Below are positions 16,623 through 24,430 of a stretch of DNA of 64,000 nucleotides, piece after piece. The notes under the pieces were generated by a model, which searched no databases, was not told the DNA's origin, and saw nothing but the letters and a program-made list of their open reading frames with translations. The translations under genes and the position numbers were made by a program. The stretch's first letter is position 1. Every line of letters begins with the position of its first letter. The stretch is from assembly GCF_035610345.1 (NCBI RefSeq), contig NZ_CP141213.1, forward strand, positions 434,001 through 498,000. The letters run 5' to 3'. The stretch comes from Sinorhizobium meliloti. GTDB taxonomy: Bacteria; Pseudomonadota; Alphaproteobacteria; Rhizobiales; Rhizobiaceae.

Positions 16623-17507
16623 CTAATGTCCGGCCTTTGCGATCCGTGACGCCGAGATCGATCGGGCGACCCGCTCGAGGGTCGGATAATCCGCCCCTCT
16701 TCCGGTGGCGATATAGCCCGGGCACATGAAATCCGCGGCATCGACCGCCACCTTGCCGAGGGTTAGCGGCTCGTATCGCCCGCCGGCATTCCTGAGGATG
16801 AGCGTTGCGGCGGCGACGTCCCAGGCGTTGACGCCGAAGCCGGCTGCGGCGTCCGCCCATCCGGCCGCCACATGGGCGATGCTGAGCGCCGCGCTTCCGG
16901 GCCGGCGCAGTGTCGAGAAGGTTTCCGTCAATGCTCCGAAATTGGCAAGCGCCGCCTCGCGGCCGTCGAGCCGGAAATCACGCGCAACCGGGTAGCCCGT
17001 GATCAGAGTGGCGCGCTTTTCATCACCGGCGGCACGCGAAGCGAGTGCCTTGCCGTTCAGCTCCGCCTTTTCGAGATCGGCCGAGAACATGAGGTCCGCC
17101 ACCGGGTCGTAGACGGCGCCGGCGAGCACGGCCCCATCCTTGACCACGGCGACCGATACGCACCAGAAGGCAATTCCGCGCGCGAAATTCGCCGTCCCGT
17201 CGATCGGGTCGACATACCACTGGAACTCGCCGTCGCCCGTCTGGCCGCCCTCCTCGCCCATGACCGCCGAGTTCGGCTCATGCTCGAATATATAAGCTCG
17301 AATGATCGCCTCCGCCCGCCGGTCGTGGACAGTCACGATGTCGTGCAGATCGGCCTTGTAGTCCACCGCCATTTCGAAACGGAACGCCTCGAGAAGGGGC
17401 GCTCGGACCGCAAGGGCTGCTCCCCGCGCGGTCTCCGCAAGGCGCTGCGAGAGAGCAACGGCATGGCGATCGGCGATAATCGGTCCGGAAGGCGGACTTT
17501 GCTGCAT
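16623..17507 (-). CDS. Inositol-monophosphatase-family phosphatase, copy 1
   Basis: A 294-residue Mg-dependent phosphatase. Metal-site motifs are GEEGG (near residue 86), DPIDGTANF (near 100) and NAWDVAAATLILRNAGG near 225. The family hydrolyses inositol phosphates, fructose bisphosphate, PAP or histidinol phosphate; motif reading cannot decide which. It has no signal peptide and lies in the ABC importer operon between a binding-protein gene and the dual-specificity-type phosphatase, so it probably acts on the imported compound or a product. The ATG at 17507 has only a weak upstream site; longer in-frame readings into the intergenic region are not family-like. Confidence 0.85.
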   Translation of the reverse strand: MQQSPPSGPIIADRHAVALSQRLAETARGAALAVRAPLLEAFRFEMAVDYKADLHDIVTVHDRRAEAIIRAYIFEHEPNSAVMGEEGGQTGDGEFQWYVDPIDGTANFARGIAFWCVSVAVVKDGAVLAGAVYDPVADLMFSADLEKAELNGKALASRAAGDEKRATLITGYPVARDFRLDGREAALANFGALTETFSTLRRPGSAALSIAHVAAGWADAAAGFGVNAWDVAAATLILRNAGGRYEPLTLGKVAVDAADFMCPGYIATGRGADYPTLERVARSISASRIAKAGH

Positions 17508-17563
17508 TGGATATCCCAGTCTGTTGGAGGAAAGCCCGGCGCGACGCCCGCGCCGGAACGCGG

Positions 17564-18694
17564 TCACTTGCTGTAATTGCTGCGCCAGAAGTCCTGCCAC
17601 TCCTCGCGCCGGTCGAAGTCGCGGAGGCCGGTGGATGAATCGTAGCCGAAGAGCCGATCGGACACGGCCATCAATCCGGACGGCTCGTCGGCGGGCATCT
17701 TGATGTCGATGTTGGTCGGCAGCTTGCCGTCCTTCATCTGCGGGCCGATGCCTTCTTCCGTAAGGATATAGTGGACGAAGAGCCTGGCGGCGTTCGGGCT
17801 CGCTGTCTTGGAGGCGATTAGCCCGAGCTTGACGTAGGTCCAGCCGATCCAGGGGTCGAGGTCCTTGCAGATGCCGAGCTTGTATCCCTTGGCTTCGTTG
17901 TCGCGGAACTTGGCCGAGCTCAGGAGGCCGAAGAACGGCGCCTTCTGCCCCGGCGCGCCCACGGCCTCGGCCACGGGATCGTCGCCGTCCGTCGCTAGCG
18001 GCGCATTCTCCGCCAGCGCCTTGATCCAGGCGGCGGATGCGCTTTTCTCCTCCGTCTGCAAATCCTTGCCGAAATGCGCCTTGTAGGCGGCGGCGACCTT
18101 GTCGTCGCCATGCGCCTCCATCTGGTTGAACCAGTCGGTATAGGTGCTCTTCGTCAACGGGTCGACGAGCGCGACCTTGCCCTTCCACTTCGGCTCCGTC
18201 AGTTCCCATATGTTGGAAACCGGGCATTTGTCATAGGCTTCGGTGTTGTAGGCCCAGACATTGGCATTGGTCGAAATCGCCAGCGGATTTCGAAACTGCG
18301 CCGGTATCTTGGCAGTCATGTCCTCCGGCAGATAACTCTGCACGAATTCCTCCGGCAGGAGCTGCGCCAAGGCTGCCGGCGCGTCGGTGATCAGGACAAC
18401 GTCGCCCTGCACATTGTCCGCCTGCGCCTCGCGGATGATCATTTCGAGCTGGCTGTTCGCCGACACCTTCATGCCGGTCGCCTTCAGCCCGTATTTGGCG
18501 CTGAAATTTTCCGCCATCTCGACGATCTTGCCGGTGCTGTCATAGATGGTGATCGGTTTTTCGTTCCTTGCCGCCGCGATCACGCGATCGAGGTCGAACC
18601 CCTCGGCCGCAACAGCCGTGGCCGAAATCGCTCCGGCTGCGAGTACGAGGGCGGCCACCGCCGTCCGCCCTATCCTGTGAATATGCGCCTTCAT
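17564..18694 (-). CDS. ABC importer substrate-binding protein, copy 1
   Basis: A 376-residue periplasmic binding protein; signal peptide to about residue 29 (AVAAEGF). The mature part has the ITIYDSTGKIVEM start, VWAYNTEAYDKC and PNAARLFVHYILTEEG motifs of the AfuA/FbpA/ThiB class. AfuA of Actinobacillus binds hexose phosphates rather than iron, and the phosphatases in this operon point the same way. It lies 22 bp after a close paralogue (18717-19841) that keeps the same motifs throughout. Two ATG codons (18697, 18694) follow GGGAGGAG; the second has better spacing. Confidence 0.85.
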   Translation of the reverse strand: MKAHIHRIGRTAVAALVLAAGAISATAVAAEGFDLDRVIAAARNEKPITIYDSTGKIVEMAENFSAKYGLKATGMKVSANSQLEMIIREAQADNVQGDVVLITDAPAALAQLLPEEFVQSYLPEDMTAKIPAQFRNPLAISTNANVWAYNTEAYDKCPVSNIWELTEPKWKGKVALVDPLTKSTYTDWFNQMEAHGDDKVAAAYKAHFGKDLQTEEKSASAAWIKALAENAPLATDGDDPVAEAVGAPGQKAPFFGLLSSAKFRDNEAKGYKLGICKDLDPWIGWTYVKLGLIASKTASPNAARLFVHYILTEEGIGPQMKDGKLPTNIDIKMPADEPSGLMAVSDRLFGYDSSTGLRDFDRREEWQDFWRSNYSK

Positions 18695-18716
18695 CATCTC
18701 CTCCCGCTTCCGGCTT

Positions 18717-19841
18717 CTATTTTTGATAGTGCACGCGCCAGAAATCCTGCCACGTCTCACGCGCGTCCCAGTCGTCGAGGCTGGTCGCCATGCTGTAGGG
18801 CAGAAGCTGGTCGAGAACGGTCGCTATCCCCGACGGTTCGTCCGCCGGCGGAGCCACTTCCCTGTTGGTCGACATCTTGCCGTCCACGGCCTGCGGAGCG
18901 ATCCCTTCGGCCGTCATGACGTAGTGGATGAAGAGTCGCGCAGCATTTGGGCTGTCCGTGCCCTTGGTGATCAGCCCGACGCCCGGATAGAGCCAGCCGA
19001 CCCATGGCTTCAGGTCCTTGCAGAGGCCGAGCTTCATGCCCTTTTCCGCATTGTCGCGGAACTTCGCGGAGCTCATCAGTCCCATGAAGGGTTCGGATTG
19101 CCCGGGCGCCCCGACCGCCTCGGCCGCCGCGGCGTCCGCATCGGTCAGGAGCGGCGCGTTGGCTGCAAGCGCCTTGACCCAGGCCGCAGTCGCGCTTGCC
19201 TCCTCGGTCTGGATATCCTTGCCGTAGAGCGCCTTATAGGCGGCAGCGACCTCTTCGTCGCCGTGCTTCGCCATCTGGTTGAACCAGTCGACATAGGATG
19301 CCTTCCCGAGCGGATCCTGCATGGCGACCTTGCCCTTCCATTCGGGCTCGGTCAGCTGCCAGATATTCGTGACCGGGCATTTGTCGAAGAGCTCGGTATT
19401 GTAGGCCCAGACATTGGCGCTGGTGACCACCGTCAACGGGTCCTGGTACTCCGCCGGAATGTTCGCTGCGAGATCCGGGGGCAGCCAGCTCTCGGCAAAT
19501 CCCTGCGGGATGAGCTGCGCCATGGCGGCCGGAGCGTCGCTGATGATGGAGACGTCGCCCTGGATGTTGTTGGCCCGGGCCTCACGGATGATCATCTCGA
19601 GCTGGGCCGATGCCTTGACCTTCGAGCCCTCCGCGCCGACGTCGTATTTGTCGGCGAAATTCTTCGCCATCTCGACGATTTTGCCGGTGCTGTCATAGAC
19701 CGTAATCGGCTTTTCCTTGCGGGCCGCCTCGACAAGGGCGTCGATATCGAAAGGTTCCTCCGCCCGTGCTCCCGTGCCAAGCACGGTCAGCATCGCCGTC
19801 GCGCAAAGCAAAAATCTGCCGCTTCTCACATTCCGCTTCAT
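18717..19841 (-). CDS. ABC importer substrate-binding protein, copy 2
   Basis: A 374-residue periplasmic binding protein, signal peptide 1-27 (GTGARAEE), directly downstream of the ATPase gene. It shares long blocks with copy 1 (EKPIT-YDSTGKIVEMA, QLEMIIREA, VWAYNTE, SAKFRDN, EEWQDFWR/ETWQDFWR-type ending) with steady substitutions between them, so the pair is a tandem duplication that has diverged. With one permease and one ATPase gene, both binding proteins probably dock on the same transporter and widen its substrate range. GGAGGGAG precedes the ATG. Confidence 0.87.
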   Translation of the reverse strand: MKRNVRSGRFLLCATAMLTVLGTGARAEEPFDIDALVEAARKEKPITVYDSTGKIVEMAKNFADKYDVGAEGSKVKASAQLEMIIREARANNIQGDVSIISDAPAAMAQLIPQGFAESWLPPDLAANIPAEYQDPLTVVTSANVWAYNTELFDKCPVTNIWQLTEPEWKGKVAMQDPLGKASYVDWFNQMAKHGDEEVAAAYKALYGKDIQTEEASATAAWVKALAANAPLLTDADAAAAEAVGAPGQSEPFMGLMSSAKFRDNAEKGMKLGLCKDLKPWVGWLYPGVGLITKGTDSPNAARLFIHYVMTAEGIAPQAVDGKMSTNREVAPPADEPSGIATVLDQLLPYSMATSLDDWDARETWQDFWRVHYQK

Positions 19842-19881
19842 ATTTTTTCTCCCTCCGCAGGTTTTTCCGGTTTGTCGGTTA

Positions 19882-21015
19882 TCAGTTGTAGGCGAGGCTT
19901 CTCAGTCGCGCGTCCGCCTCCGCGATCCGGCGGCCGTCCGTATCGAAGACATGCAGGGCCTCCGGCGGCGCGAAGAAAAACACCCTGGCGCCCTGCTCGA
20001 TCCGCGGCAGAACATGGGTCGTCAGGAACAGGGTGTGGCTCTCGCTCCTGAGCTCCAGGATCCAGTTGCCTCCGGTCGGCAGAACGCCGGTCACGGTTGT
20101 CTCGCCGGAGAAGCTGCCCTTCGGCACATCCTCGATCCGCGTTGCATAGCCGATCGCCTCCGGGCGGATGCCGACGGAGCCTACCCCCGTGAGGTGCGGA
20201 TAACGCGTGGCAAGATAGGCCTCCGCCTTGTCGGCCACGTCAGACGTGCCGGGCTCGCCGAAGGTCAATATGTTGATCGGGGGACTGCCGACGAACTCTG
20301 CGACGAAACGGTTCGCCGGGCGATCGTAGATGTCGTTCGGCGTGCCCATCTGCTGCAGAGTGCCTTCGTTCATGACGGCGATCGTCGTCGCGAGCGTCAT
20401 CGCCTCCCATTGATCATGGGTGACGAAGACGATGGTGGTCTTGAATTCCTTATGCAGCCGCTTGAGCTCCGCCCGCATTTCCAGGCGCAACCGCGCATCC
20501 AGATTGGAGAGCGGCTCGTCGAGGAGCAGCACGCCGGGGTTGATGGCCAGCATGCGGGCAAGGGCCACTCGCTGCTGCTGGCCGCCGGACAGTTGCGACG
20601 GATAGCGGTCCCGGTATTTGGCGATATCGAGCGCCTGCATGACGCGCTCGACGCGCTCCTCCCTTTCCGCTTTGGGGAGCTTCCGCAGTCTGAGGCCGAA
20701 ATCCGTGTTGCGCTCGATCGTCAGATGCGGCCACAAGGCATAGCTTTGGAAGACGAGGCCCATCTCCCGCTTCTCCGGCGGTACGAAGACCCCGCCGGCC
20801 ACGCAGTCGACCACACGATCGCCGACCCTGATTTCGCCGCCCGACAGGTTCTCGAGGCCGGCAATCATCCGGAGCGTCGTGGTTTTCCCACAGCCCGATG
20901 GCCCGAGGAGGCACATGAATTCGCCATCTCGGATCTCGAGATCGAGATTGGACACGGCGTTTGCGGAATTCACGCCGTAGTTCTTCTGCGCACCGCGCAG
21001 GTTGATCGTTGGCAT
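19882..21015 (-). CDS. ABC importer ATPase, AfuC/PotA type
   Basis: A 377-residue ATPase: Walker A GPSGCGKTT (near residue 39), Q loop VFQSYALWPH, signature LSGGQQQRVALARM, Walker B LLLDEPLSNLD and switch His in VTHDQ. A C-terminal regulatory domain (about 240-377) of the TOBE type follows. Its ATG overlaps the permease stop as TGATG, so the two are translationally coupled. It energises the importer with the fused permease and the two binding proteins downstream. An open frame continues upstream on this strand but lies within the permease gene and is not family-like. Confidence 0.93.
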   Translation of the reverse strand: MPTINLRGAQKNYGVNSANAVSNLDLEIRDGEFMCLLGPSGCGKTTTLRMIAGLENLSGGEIRVGDRVVDCVAGGVFVPPEKREMGLVFQSYALWPHLTIERNTDFGLRLRKLPKAEREERVERVMQALDIAKYRDRYPSQLSGGQQQRVALARMLAINPGVLLLDEPLSNLDARLRLEMRAELKRLHKEFKTTIVFVTHDQWEAMTLATTIAVMNEGTLQQMGTPNDIYDRPANRFVAEFVGSPPINILTFGEPGTSDVADKAEAYLATRYPHLTGVGSVGIRPEAIGYATRIEDVPKGSFSGETTVTGVLPTGGNWILELRSESHTLFLTTHVLPRIEQGARVFFFAPPEALHVFDTDGRRIAEADARLRSLAYN

Positions 21016-22862
21016 CAGCTTCCAAGTCCTTCTGCAAGATTTGTGCGGGTCAGCTTCTGGGCGATGAGCGTGCCGCCATAGGCGATGGCGGCGATGATGA
21101 GCACCACGGCATTCGCGGCCTGCGTGTAGTGGTAGTCGACCAGCCGCAACGAATAGGTGGTCAGCACATCCGTGCTCGGCACCGCCAGGATGACGAAAAG
21201 GCTGAGGCCCTTGATCCCGGAGATGAACGGCAGCAGCACCCCCGTCACGAGCGAGCCCTTCTGGATCGGAATGACGATCGAGATCATCCGCCTGAGCCAG
21301 CCGGCTCCGGCGACCTGGGCCGCCTCCTCCGGGTCCTTGCCGAGCTGCGTCATGGCCGAGATGCCGGCGCGCGAGGCGTAGGGCATCTGGTCGGCGATGA
21401 GCGCGAGAATGAGGATGATGACCGTGCCATAGAGCGCCGGCAATGGGCCGCGGGGAACCGCGAAAAGCGACAGATAGGCAGCGGCAAAGGCGATGCCGGG
21501 CACCAGATAGGGCAGGAAGGTCACCTGCCGAAGATAGACCGACAGGAGGCGCACCGGCGTGCGGATGACCACGTAGCCGACCAGCAGGCCGAGAATGCCG
21601 GAGGTTACCGAGGCGAGGCCGACGATCGTCAGCGTGTTCTTTGCAGCGTCCCAGAGATCGGGGCTCAAGAGGATGCCGGTCTTCAGGGCAATCGTGTCGA
21701 GATCCCGACCGATCCAGTAGTCCAGCGTGAAGTTGTCGAGCGTGAACCTCGCAGGCATCTTCATGATCGTCGACAGCAACAAGGTGAGGAGCGGCAAGCC
21801 TACGCTCAACAGAAAGACCGTGGCGGCGAATCCCGCCGCCGGCAGACGCATGCGGCCAAGGCGACTCTGCCGGTTCATCGACCCCTTCGAACCGATCGTG
21901 ACGAACCGCCGTGCCTCGCGCACCAGCCGTGCATCGATCCACAGAGTGATGATGCCTATCAGCATGATCGAGCCGGCGATCACCCCGGCGACGCCCGTCT
22001 GGCGCGAGGCGATGCTGCGGAAGAGCGACGTCGAGAGAACTTCGAACTTGACCGGCAGACCGAGCACATAGGGCACGCCGAATTCGCCCAGGCACTTGGC
22101 GAAGATGAGCACCATCGAGGAGAGCAATGCCGGGCGCATCAGGGGCAGGATGATCTGCAGCGCCACCTGGTGGCGCCTGGCGCCGAGAATGCGTGCCGAA
22201 TCTTCGAGCTGGGAATCGAAGCGCCTCAGCGCCGAGCCGAACAGGAGAATGACGAAGGGCGTATAGTGCAGCGCGAGGATGATGGTGATCGGAATCCGGC
22301 CATAGGCAAGCCAGTCGGGCGGCGTCAGCCCCATCGCTTCCAGCCATCCGGGCTGGCCGCCGACCGTACGGTTCTTGAAGAGCGTCGTCCAGGCGAGCGC
22401 GAAGGTCCAGGCCGGCAGCATGTAGGGCACGATCAGCGCGGTCGCGAACCAGCGGCGCCCGAACATGTCCGTCCGGCTGATGAGCCAGGCAAGCACAGTG
22501 CCGATCAGCAGCGACAGCGATATGGCGCCCACGGCTACCGAGAGCGTATTGAAGAGCGGTCGCCAGAACAGGTCCGCCGACACCGGCGAGAACAGCGCTC
22601 TGTCGAGATAGTAGAGCGTGAGATCGCCGACATCCTTGCTCAGACGCCGCTCGTGCCCGAACTGCACGCGAACGGCGTCGAGCACGATGGAAATGATCGG
22701 AACGACGATCAGGTATGTGAACAGCAACGCCGTCAGAACACCGATCAGGGTCGTGGGTTCACGCAGGGCAACCTTCAACCGATAGCGCCATGCCTGCCAG
22801 GCCGAAGGCGTGGCAGACCGGTTTTCGGCTGCCGCCTTTGCCGGTTCACTTAGAAGAGCCAT
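21015..22862 (-). CDS. ABC importer permease, fused two-domain (AfuB/FbpB-like)
   Basis: A 615-residue inner-membrane protein with two permease halves in one chain, as in FbpB/AfuB and ThiP. Each half has about six membrane segments and an EAA-like cytoplasmic loop (DSARILGARRHQVALQIILP in the first, EAAQVAGAGWLRRMISIVIP in the second) that contacts the ATPase. It is the first gene of the leftward operon. The ATG at 22862 follows GGGAGGAACA; a start four codons upstream (22874) has no site. The promoter region is shared with the divergent LacI-type gene. Confidence 0.93.
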   Translation of the reverse strand: MALLSEPAKAAAENRSATPSAWQAWRYRLKVALREPTTLIGVLTALLFTYLIVVPIISIVLDAVRVQFGHERRLSKDVGDLTLYYLDRALFSPVSADLFWRPLFNTLSVAVGAISLSLLIGTVLAWLISRTDMFGRRWFATALIVPYMLPAWTFALAWTTLFKNRTVGGQPGWLEAMGLTPPDWLAYGRIPITIILALHYTPFVILLFGSALRRFDSQLEDSARILGARRHQVALQIILPLMRPALLSSMVLIFAKCLGEFGVPYVLGLPVKFEVLSTSLFRSIASRQTGVAGVIAGSIMLIGIITLWIDARLVREARRFVTIGSKGSMNRQSRLGRMRLPAAGFAATVFLLSVGLPLLTLLLSTIMKMPARFTLDNFTLDYWIGRDLDTIALKTGILLSPDLWDAAKNTLTIVGLASVTSGILGLLVGYVVIRTPVRLLSVYLRQVTFLPYLVPGIAFAAAYLSLFAVPRGPLPALYGTVIILILALIADQMPYASRAGISAMTQLGKDPEEAAQVAGAGWLRRMISIVIPIQKGSLVTGVLLPFISGIKGLSLFVILAVPSTDVLTTYSLRLVDYHYTQAANAVVLIIAAIAYGGTLIAQKLTRTNLAEGLGS

Positions 22863-23113
22863 TGTTCCTCCCATGGCCGCTTATGCTTGCTTCGCCGGCA
22901 TCGATGTCCGTCACCGCGCGCTGAAGTCGTTTGCGGAAAGCTCGGGCCCGCTGTACCGCACCGGCAGCCCGCCTCCGTTCCTCCCGGGACCATGCCGTTG
23001 CTGCGACGTCGCCGCCAACAGCTTCGCGGCGTCTCCTCCCCCTGAGACGAACGCGCCGTCGTCCGGCGCGCTGACGGAATGAAAATTCCAAATTCCGTGT
23101 CTTTATGGAACGT

Positions 23114-23142
23114 ATGATCGATTCAGTCCGCCCGTTTGTCAA
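23114..23142 (-). promoter_or_regulatory. Predicted leftward promoter of the ABC operon
   Basis: On the minus strand a perfect TTGACA (23137-23142) is followed after exactly 17 bp by GATCAT (23114-23119), matching the -10 consensus at 4/6. Operator-like site 1 lies just upstream of the -35. Confidence 0.5.
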
Positions 23143-23150
23143 TAGAAAAA

Positions 23151-23168
23151 TGCACACGTGATCAGTCA
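23151..23168. promoter_or_regulatory. LacI-type operator candidate, site 1
   Basis: TGCACACGTGATCAGTCA shares TGCACACGTG with sites at 23204 and 29430. The centre is a CpG flanked symmetrically, as in LacI-family operators. It sits next to the leftward -35, about 210 bp before the LacI-type start codon. Confidence 0.55.
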
Positions 23169-23203
23169 TCTATCATTTTGTATTTGTTGTATATTTTTGA
23201 TAA

Positions 23204-23217
23204 GCACACGTGTTCAT
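23204..23217. promoter_or_regulatory. LacI-type operator candidate, site 2
   Basis: GCACACGTGTTCAT contains the perfect palindrome ACACGTGT with a central CpG. It is identical over all 14 bases to the site at 29430-29443 in the promoter of the second phosphatase operon, and both are followed within one or two bases by GCATTC. Confidence 0.7.
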
Positions 23218-23378
23218 TTGCATTCCCGCTCCGCAATGGGCTCCATGTGCCTGTCGGGCCCGGGAAAGGCAGCAGGGATTGAAAGCGGGCCGGCCGCGGC
23301 CCGAGCAATTTTCCGCTTGGAACTTTTCGCGGTTCATGGCCTCTGATAGAGGGCTGATCGATGCCGAAAGGAGGACGG

Positions 23379-24365
23379 ATGGCGAGGACTTTTGTGACGG
23401 CCGAGGAGGTCGCAAAACGTGCGGGCGTCTCGCGCTCGGCAGTATCGCGTACCTTCACTCCCGGTGCCAGCGTCTCGAAGACCGTCCGGCGCAAGGTCCT
23501 GAAGGCTGCCCGCGAGCTCGGCTATCGCGTCAATCGGCTCGCCCAGGTCTTGAACAATGACCGCTCCAACCTGATCGGCGTCGTCGGCGCCAATCTCTCC
23601 TCGCCCTTCATTTCCAAGCAGCTGGACCTGCTGAGCATCGGGCTCTTGCGCCAGGGTAAGCAATGCCTCCTTCTGAATGCCGCCGACGCCCGCCAGGACA
23701 TAGCCCCTTTGATCGAGCTTCTGTTCGAGTTTCGCGCCCAGGCGATCGTCGTTCTCTCCGGCGAGCCGCCCGCCTCGATCGTCGATGAATGCATCGCCAA
23801 TGGCGTGCGTCTCATCCTCATCAACCAGCGTCTCGACCGCACGGACACGAACATGGTGCTGAGCGACGACTCCCACGGCGCCGACCTCGCGGCACTTCGG
23901 CTGATTGAGGCGAAGTGCAAAAAAGTCGCCGTCGTCACGAGCGGCAGCCAGACCCCCGCCCAGCTGCGGCGCGCGAAGGCCTTCACGCAACGAATGCAGG
24001 CCGAGGGCGTGGACGTCGTCGCCTGGTCGGGCGGTCCGACGAGTTACGAGTCCGGGCTGCAGGCGGGGCGTGAGCTTCTGGTCGACAAGGCGATCGACGG
24101 TGCCTTCTGCGTGACCGATCTTCTGGCGCTCGGCTTCCTCGACGCGGCGCGGCTGGAAATGAACCGGCGGGTACCGCAGGACGTCTCTATCGTCGGCTTC
24201 GACGACATTCCGCAAGCCGGTTGGAAAAGCTACGGGCTCACGACGGTTGCCCAATCCTTCCAGGCCCTGACGGAAAAGGTGCTTTCAGCCCTGGACAGCG
24301 ACGAACCGGAAACGCGGATGCAGGTCGTGCCGGTAGCCCTGGTGGAGCGGCAGACGGCGCGCTAA
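23379..24365 (+). CDS. LacI-family transcriptional regulator
   Basis: A 328-residue regulator: N-terminal LacI helix-turn-helix and hinge (TAEEVAKRAGVSRSAVSRTF, then ARELGYRVNRLAQVL) and a periplasmic-binding-like ligand domain (about 60-325; GVVGANLSSPF, GFDDIPQAGW). The ATG at 23379 follows AAAGGAGGACGG, much better than the in-frame ATG at 23361. It is divergent from the ABC importer operon and upstream, on the other strand, of the end of the second phosphatase operon. It is the only LacI-type gene in the window, so it is the likely reader of the CACACGTG sites; the inducer is unknown, probably the imported compound. Confidence 0.9.
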   Translation: MARTFVTAEEVAKRAGVSRSAVSRTFTPGASVSKTVRRKVLKAARELGYRVNRLAQVLNNDRSNLIGVVGANLSSPFISKQLDLLSIGLLRQGKQCLLLNAADARQDIAPLIELLFEFRAQAIVVLSGEPPASIVDECIANGVRLILINQRLDRTDTNMVLSDDSHGADLAALRLIEAKCKKVAVVTSGSQTPAQLRRAKAFTQRMQAEGVDVVAWSGGPTSYESGLQAGRELLVDKAIDGAFCVTDLLALGFLDAARLEMNRRVPQDVSIVGFDDIPQAGWKSYGLTTVAQSFQALTEKVLSALDSDEPETRMQVVPVALVERQTAR

Positions 24366-24380
24366 GGCCTGTTGATTCGG

Positions 24381-24423
24381 GCACGTCCGGATGGAAGACG
24401 CTGCGCACTCTTGCTGGAAGTGC
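24381..24423. repeat. Dispersed palindromic intergenic repeat, copy C
   Basis: GCACGTCCGG at the left pairs with GGAAGTGC at the right, around a core aligned with copies A and B (ATGGAAGACGCTGCGCACTCTTGCT). It fills the 65-bp gap between the convergent LacI-type and Na/Pi-transporter genes, the third such convergent position. Confidence 0.65.
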
Positions 24424-24430
24424 TTCAGCT

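Larger units (their letters stand above)
22863..23378. other. Divergent control region between the ABC operon and the LacI-type gene
   Basis: This 516-bp stretch has no gene I can support. Its right half (about 23080-23225) is markedly AT-rich against the GC-rich surroundings and holds a predicted leftward promoter and two copies of a CACACGTG operator-like word. The left half (22863-23080) is GC-rich leader with no obvious structure. Confidence 0.6.

Noticed and set aside
17564..19841. Calling the ABC system a ferric iron importer
   Set aside because: The binding proteins are of the AfuA/FbpA class, but the operon context is phosphatases, AfuA itself binds sugar phosphates, and I see no iron-related neighbours.
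21009..22853. A 614-codon plus-strand frame over the fused permease gene
   Set aside because: Composition is that of an antisense membrane-protein gene; the permease on the minus strand is certain.
23170..23200. The AT-rich tract as a replication origin or rho-independent terminator
   Set aside because: It has no iterons or stem followed by T run; it reads better as a divergent promoter region.
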